From Bacteroidales bacterium (GTDB lineage: Bacteria; Bacteroidota; Bacteroidia; Bacteroidales; VadinHA17), in NCBI GenBank assembly GCA_030692905.1, contig JAUYBT010000243.1:1-9451 (forward strand): 9,451 nt of DNA, read 5' to 3'. Shown piece after piece: positions 7,050-9,451 of this stretch. Position 1 is the stretch's first letter. Each line of letters opens with the position of its first letter. Both the position numbers and the translations under genes were made by a program. The notes beneath the pieces were generated by a model. That model ran no database searches. It was given only the letters and a program-made list of their open reading frames with translations, and was not told the origin of the DNA.

Positions 7050-7979
7050 ATGAGAAAAATTTACGGTATAGGTGAAACAGTACTGGACATTATCTTTAAA
7101 GATGGTCAGCCCCGTGCAGCAAAAGCAGGCGGATCAGTCCTGAACAGCGTTGTATCGATGGGTCGCATGGAATTGCCAGTCTTTTTTATAAGCGAATATG
7201 GCTTGGATGACGTTGGTAATCTAATCGATGATTTTCTGAAAACCAACGGAGTTAATTCATCGTTTGTACATCGCTTTCATGACGGAAGCACCGCACTCGC
7301 CCTGGCATTTCTTGATGAGAAAAATAATGCTCATTACTCTTTCTATAAGGACTTTCCCGGTAAACGCCTGGATATAGATTTTCCTGTTATTGAAAAAGAC
7401 GATATAATTCAATGTGGGTCATTTTATGCAATCTGGCCGGAGATAAGGGAGAAGTTTAAAAAATTCATCCACAGTGCAAAAGAGAATGGCGCACTAATAC
7501 TCTATGATCCTAATTTCCGGCAGACTCATCTGTCTGAATTAGATATTCTGAAGCCATTGATCATTGAAAATATGCAGATGGCCAGCCTACTCCGGGGTTC
7601 TGATGAAGATTTTAAAAACATTTTTGGGGTAAACAATCCTGATGAAGCATGGGAAGTGGTAAGAAACTACTGTAAGTGTCTGGTTTACACTGCAAATGTA
7701 GAAGGTGTTTATGTAAGGACTACCTCTTTTTCAGGAAAATTTCCGGTACAAAAAATCACACCTGTAAGTACAATAGGCGCCGGCGATAATTTCAATACGG
7801 GGATGATAACTTCAATATATAGCAATGGCATTAACATGGAGCAATTGGAAAAGCTGACTGAAAAAGAATGGTCAAAAGTGATTACAACAGCTGTTGCTTT
7901 TGCAACTCATGTATGCTTAAGTTACGAAAACTATATCTCTACGGAATTTGCTAAAGAATTGAAAATCAGATTGGTTTAG
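7050..7979 (+). CDS. PfkB-family sugar kinase (fructokinase-like)
   Basis: The 309-residue protein has the usual length and both signatures of ribokinase/PfkB kinases: GGSVLN (27-32) near the N-terminus and IGAGDNFNTG (242-251), where Asp246 is the catalytic base and the glycines form the anion hole. The more common preceding DT is ST here. DPNFR (153-157) is the conserved phosphate/magnesium region. The opening GIGETVLDIIFKDGQPRAA resembles sugar kinases common in Bacteroidota and annotated as fructokinases; that comparison is from memory. It should transfer phosphate from ATP to a free sugar. Because it lies tail to tail with a SorE-type ketose-1-phosphate reductase, overlapping it by 14 bases, a ketose such as L-sorbose or fructose is a reasonable substrate guess. 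KDG kinase, which is also PfkB and would suit the lyase nearby, is a weaker alternative. No strong ribosome binding site precedes the ATG. Confidence 0.88.
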   Translation: MRKIYGIGETVLDIIFKDGQPRAAKAGGSVLNSVVSMGRMELPVFFISEYGLDDVGNLIDDFLKTNGVNSSFVHRFHDGSTALALAFLDEKNNAHYSFYKDFPGKRLDIDFPVIEKDDIIQCGSFYAIWPEIREKFKKFIHSAKENGALILYDPNFRQTHLSELDILKPLIIENMQMASLLRGSDEDFKNIFGVNNPDEAWEVVRNYCKCLVYTANVEGVYVRTTSFSGKFPVQKITPVSTIGAGDNFNTGMITSIYSNGINMEQLEKLTEKEWSKVITTAVAFATHVCLSYENYISTEFAKELKIRLV

Positions 7980-9228
7980 CATTGGCAAGCAGGTATTTCT
8001 CCGCTTCAAGAGACCAGATATAATCGTTTTTTGCCACAATTTCATACAGCCCTTTATAGAAGGAATCTTTCTTACCTAACTCCCCCAGCTTGTTAAGCGA
8101 GACAAGCGGCATCGATATATTAGTGTAAATGAGTTTTTTACCTCCCGGAATCATGGGAAGGTTCAATGTTGTATCAATCACAGCATCGAGTCCTCCGACA
8201 TGGGTGATCATAATAGCAGGATTGATCTTTCCTTCTCCCATAAGGCTTAACGATTCCCTCATGTCATCTGTATTACCACCGGATGTGCCAACTATATGGG
8301 TGAAAGCGTAATGGACATTATAGAAATTGAATTCAGCTTTAAATTCCGGATTTGTGGGACCTGCAAAGAAATTCAGGCACCCATTGAAGCCGAGGATTGC
8401 ATCGCCCTGCTCAATCACAGGTCTGACCGGGGCAAATACAAAAACATCATCAAATCCTTTTCCTTCCGTCAGATCACGCATATGCTTAACCGGATCGTTC
8501 ATCTTACTGGTGTTTACATAAATCAACCTTATTCCTTCTTTTTCAGCATGTTCAGGTGTGAACAGGCAGGCAGCTCTTGAAATACGGTTATCATCTATGT
8601 CTGTAACCACCAGCAATCCGGGTTTCCGTTTCTGATGCAATGCATAATCTATTGCTCCCAGTCCCATCGGACCAACACCTGCAAGGATTGCCATTTTTCC
8701 TCCCTTTCGAATACCCATATCATGTACATATGTTCCCGGGGGAATATGATAACTTGCATGAAATGCGCCAACAATACACGACATCGGTTCTGAAAGAGAT
8801 GCAGGAAAAAAAGCCTCCCCATCATATGGCAGAAGGCAATCGGCTTCCATCACAATTGAAGGGATAATAACATGTGTTGCATCACCACCGATGAAGCGGT
8901 AGGAGTAACCAGGAGCATCAAGAGTACCCATCTGGTTCATTGCAGGCTGAATCGAGAACTTTTGACCGGCTTTGAATTTATGTTGCCATCTCTTCCCTAC
9001 CTCCATTATAACACCTGCAAATTCGTGTCCTATTATAGTGGGGTTTATAAGAATATCGTTTGGAACACGCTTATGATCAGCACCCTGTAATGCAGCTTTA
9101 TGCGACGACATGCAGATGCTGTCAGAAATAACATGTGCGAGGATCTCGTCATCTTTCAATTCCGGCAGATCAAATTCTTCCAGTCGCAGATCCTTCTTCC
9201 TGTAAATTCGTACTGCCTTTGTTTTCAT
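7966..9228 (-). CDS. sorE: SorE-type L-sorbose-1-phosphate reductase, zinc MDR family
   Basis: The 420-residue protein is an MDR dehydrogenase that I recognise as SorE-like. Conserved blocks include QGADHKRVPND (48-58), GKRWQHKFKAGQ (78-89), GHEFAG (67-72), SEPMSCIVGAF (146-156), NFFAGP (286-291) and HIVGTSGGNTDDMR (311-324). Catalytic zinc ligands are probably Cys39, His68, Glu69 and Glu147. The four-cysteine structural zinc lobe of ordinary alcohol dehydrogenases is absent, as in SorE. The Rossmann motif GVGPMG is at 184-189 with Asp210 after the second strand, suggesting NAD(H). In Klebsiella and E. coli, SorE interconverts L-sorbose-1-phosphate and D-glucitol-6-phosphate. It follows an SrlD/SorD-like SDR on the same strand 41 bases upstream, the enzyme for the next step, and its end overlaps the PfkB kinase end by 14 bases. 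The family is firm; the real substrate could be another ketose phosphate. Confidence 0.88.
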   Translation of the reverse strand: MKTKAVRIYRKKDLRLEEFDLPELKDDEILAHVISDSICMSSHKAALQGADHKRVPNDILINPTIIGHEFAGVIMEVGKRWQHKFKAGQKFSIQPAMNQMGTLDAPGYSYRFIGGDATHVIIPSIVMEADCLLPYDGEAFFPASLSEPMSCIVGAFHASYHIPPGTYVHDMGIRKGGKMAILAGVGPMGLGAIDYALHQKRKPGLLVVTDIDDNRISRAACLFTPEHAEKEGIRLIYVNTSKMNDPVKHMRDLTEGKGFDDVFVFAPVRPVIEQGDAILGFNGCLNFFAGPTNPEFKAEFNFYNVHYAFTHIVGTSGGNTDDMRESLSLMGEGKINPAIMITHVGGLDAVIDTTLNLPMIPGGKKLIYTNISMPLVSLNKLGELGKKDSFYKGLYEIVAKNDYIWSLEAEKYLLANAKPI

Positions 9229-9230
9229 TC

Positions 9231-9269
9231 TTAATTCTTACTTCGTTTGTTCTTCATTCGTTTGTTCAT
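9231..9269 (-). other. Possible 12-codon coupling or leader ORF between SDR and sorE
   Basis: On the minus strand, the ATG at 9269 follows directly on the TAA stop of the SDR gene, reads MNKRMKNKRSKN, and stops with TAA at 9231-9233, two bases before the sorE ATG. Half of the residues are Lys or Arg. The frame may exist only because of the 15-base direct repeat here. Nothing shows that it is translated, but its exact fit between stop and start would allow ribosomes to pass from SDR to sorE by reinitiation. Confidence 0.2.
9242..9267. repeat. Direct repeat, two 11-base copies with 15-base period
   Basis: TTCGTTTGTTC occurs at 9242-9252 and again at 9257-9267, separated by TTCA. The 15-base period is a multiple of three. 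It lies in the 41-base gap between the SDR stop and the sorE start and is probably low-complexity intergenic sequence; a binding site for a regulator is possible but there is no direct sign of one. Confidence 0.6.
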
Positions 9270-9451
9270 TTAGCCCAACATCACCTGCCCCCCTGTAACA
9301 GGAACAGCCTGCCCCGTTTCATATTCCTGGTCAACAATATATAAAAGTGCCTTCATCACATCTTCCAGTTTGCAACCCCTCTTCATGGGTACCTGGTCCT
9401 CATAAAATTTTCGTACCTCCTCTATGCTTTTTGCCCCGGGAACCTTTCCTG
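9270..9451 (-). CDS. srlD: C-terminal end of an SDR dehydrogenase, SrlD/SorD-like (5' end outside window)
   Basis: The frame enters from the right edge and gives 59 codons before TAA at 9270-9272. The visible part begins GKVPGAKSIEEVRKF and ends with KRGCKLEDVMKALLY and TGQAVPVTGGQVMLG. TGQ-x3-VTGGQVM is the standard short-chain dehydrogenase C-terminus, and the KRGC-x3-DV-x3-LL block together with that ending closely recalls sorbitol-6-phosphate 2-dehydrogenase (SrlD/GutD) and the Klebsiella homologue SorD, judged from memory. That enzyme oxidises D-glucitol-6-phosphate to fructose-6-phosphate with NAD. Placement just upstream of sorE on the same strand matches the SorD-SorE partnership. The Rossmann motif and the Ser-Tyr-Lys catalytic residues lie outside the window, so activity cannot be judged. 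SDR family is certain; the subfamily is likely. Confidence 0.75.
   Translation of the reverse strand, partial: GKVPGAKSIEEVRKFYEDQVPMKRGCKLEDVMKALLYIVDQEYETGQAVPVTGGQVMLG

Noticed and set aside
7050..7979. Calling the PfkB protein a KDG kinase because a polysaccharide lyase is nearby
   Set aside because: Its N-terminus looks more like fructokinase-type proteins of Bacteroidota, and its closest neighbours are SorE/SrlD-like; KDG kinase is kept only as an alternative.
8296..8580. Plus-strand open frames inside sorE and other short antisense frames
   Set aside because: They overlap conserved coding sequence of sorE and show no recognisable domain or start context.

Overview
The window looks like chromosomal DNA from a member of the Bacteroidota, probably a polysaccharide-degrading environmental or gut lineage. 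The reasons are moderately AT-rich DNA, AT-rich leaders without clear Shine-Dalgarno boxes, one exact match to the Bacteroidota -7 promoter element (TAnnTTTG), a Reg_prop beta-propeller protein, and secreted heparinase II/III-like and DUF5060/DUF4038-type enzymes. The species cannot be named from the sequence. No tRNA, rRNA, CRISPR array, insertion sequence or transcription factor gene was seen. The longest stretch without a gene is 162 bases (6888-7049).

Left half (1-5815): a secreted carbohydrate-degradation block. Three minus-strand genes run in the order heparinase II/III-like lyase (2040-4010), stand-alone seven-bladed Reg_prop propeller protein (884-1999) and an RraA/HMG-aldolase-like protein with a signal peptide (1-780, cut by the window edge). 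The gaps of 40 and 103 bases make a shared transcript plausible. Facing away from them across a 116-base AT-rich region is a secreted GH140/apiosidase-like glycoside hydrolase (4127-5815). All four products have N-terminal export or membrane segments, so this block acts outside the cytoplasm. No SusC/SusD pair or sulfatase is visible.

Right half (5835-9451): a cytoplasmic sugar/polyol module. It holds a medium-chain zinc dehydrogenase of the sorbitol-dehydrogenase type (5835-6887, minus), a divergent PfkB-family sugar kinase (7050-7979, plus), a SorE-type L-sorbose-1-phosphate reductase (7966-9228, minus), and the last 59 codons of a short-chain dehydrogenase whose C-terminus resembles sorbitol-6-phosphate 2-dehydrogenase SrlD/SorD (9270-9451, minus). 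In enterobacteria, SorE and SorD convert L-sorbose-1-phosphate to glucitol-6-phosphate and then fructose-6-phosphate, with a PTS supplying the phosphorylated ketose. Here a PfkB kinase stands beside the pair, which suggests that a free ketose is phosphorylated by ATP. The upstream zinc dehydrogenase could make that ketose from a polyol. This pathway is an inference; the family assignments are firmer.

The most notable points are the PTS-free SorE/SorD-like module with its own kinase, the exported RraA-like protein, the stand-alone single propeller, the Glu-for-Asp change in the GH140-like active site, and two small intergenic repeats (6931-6954 and 9242-9267). The second repeat forms a 12-codon reading frame placed exactly between the SDR stop and just before the sorE start.
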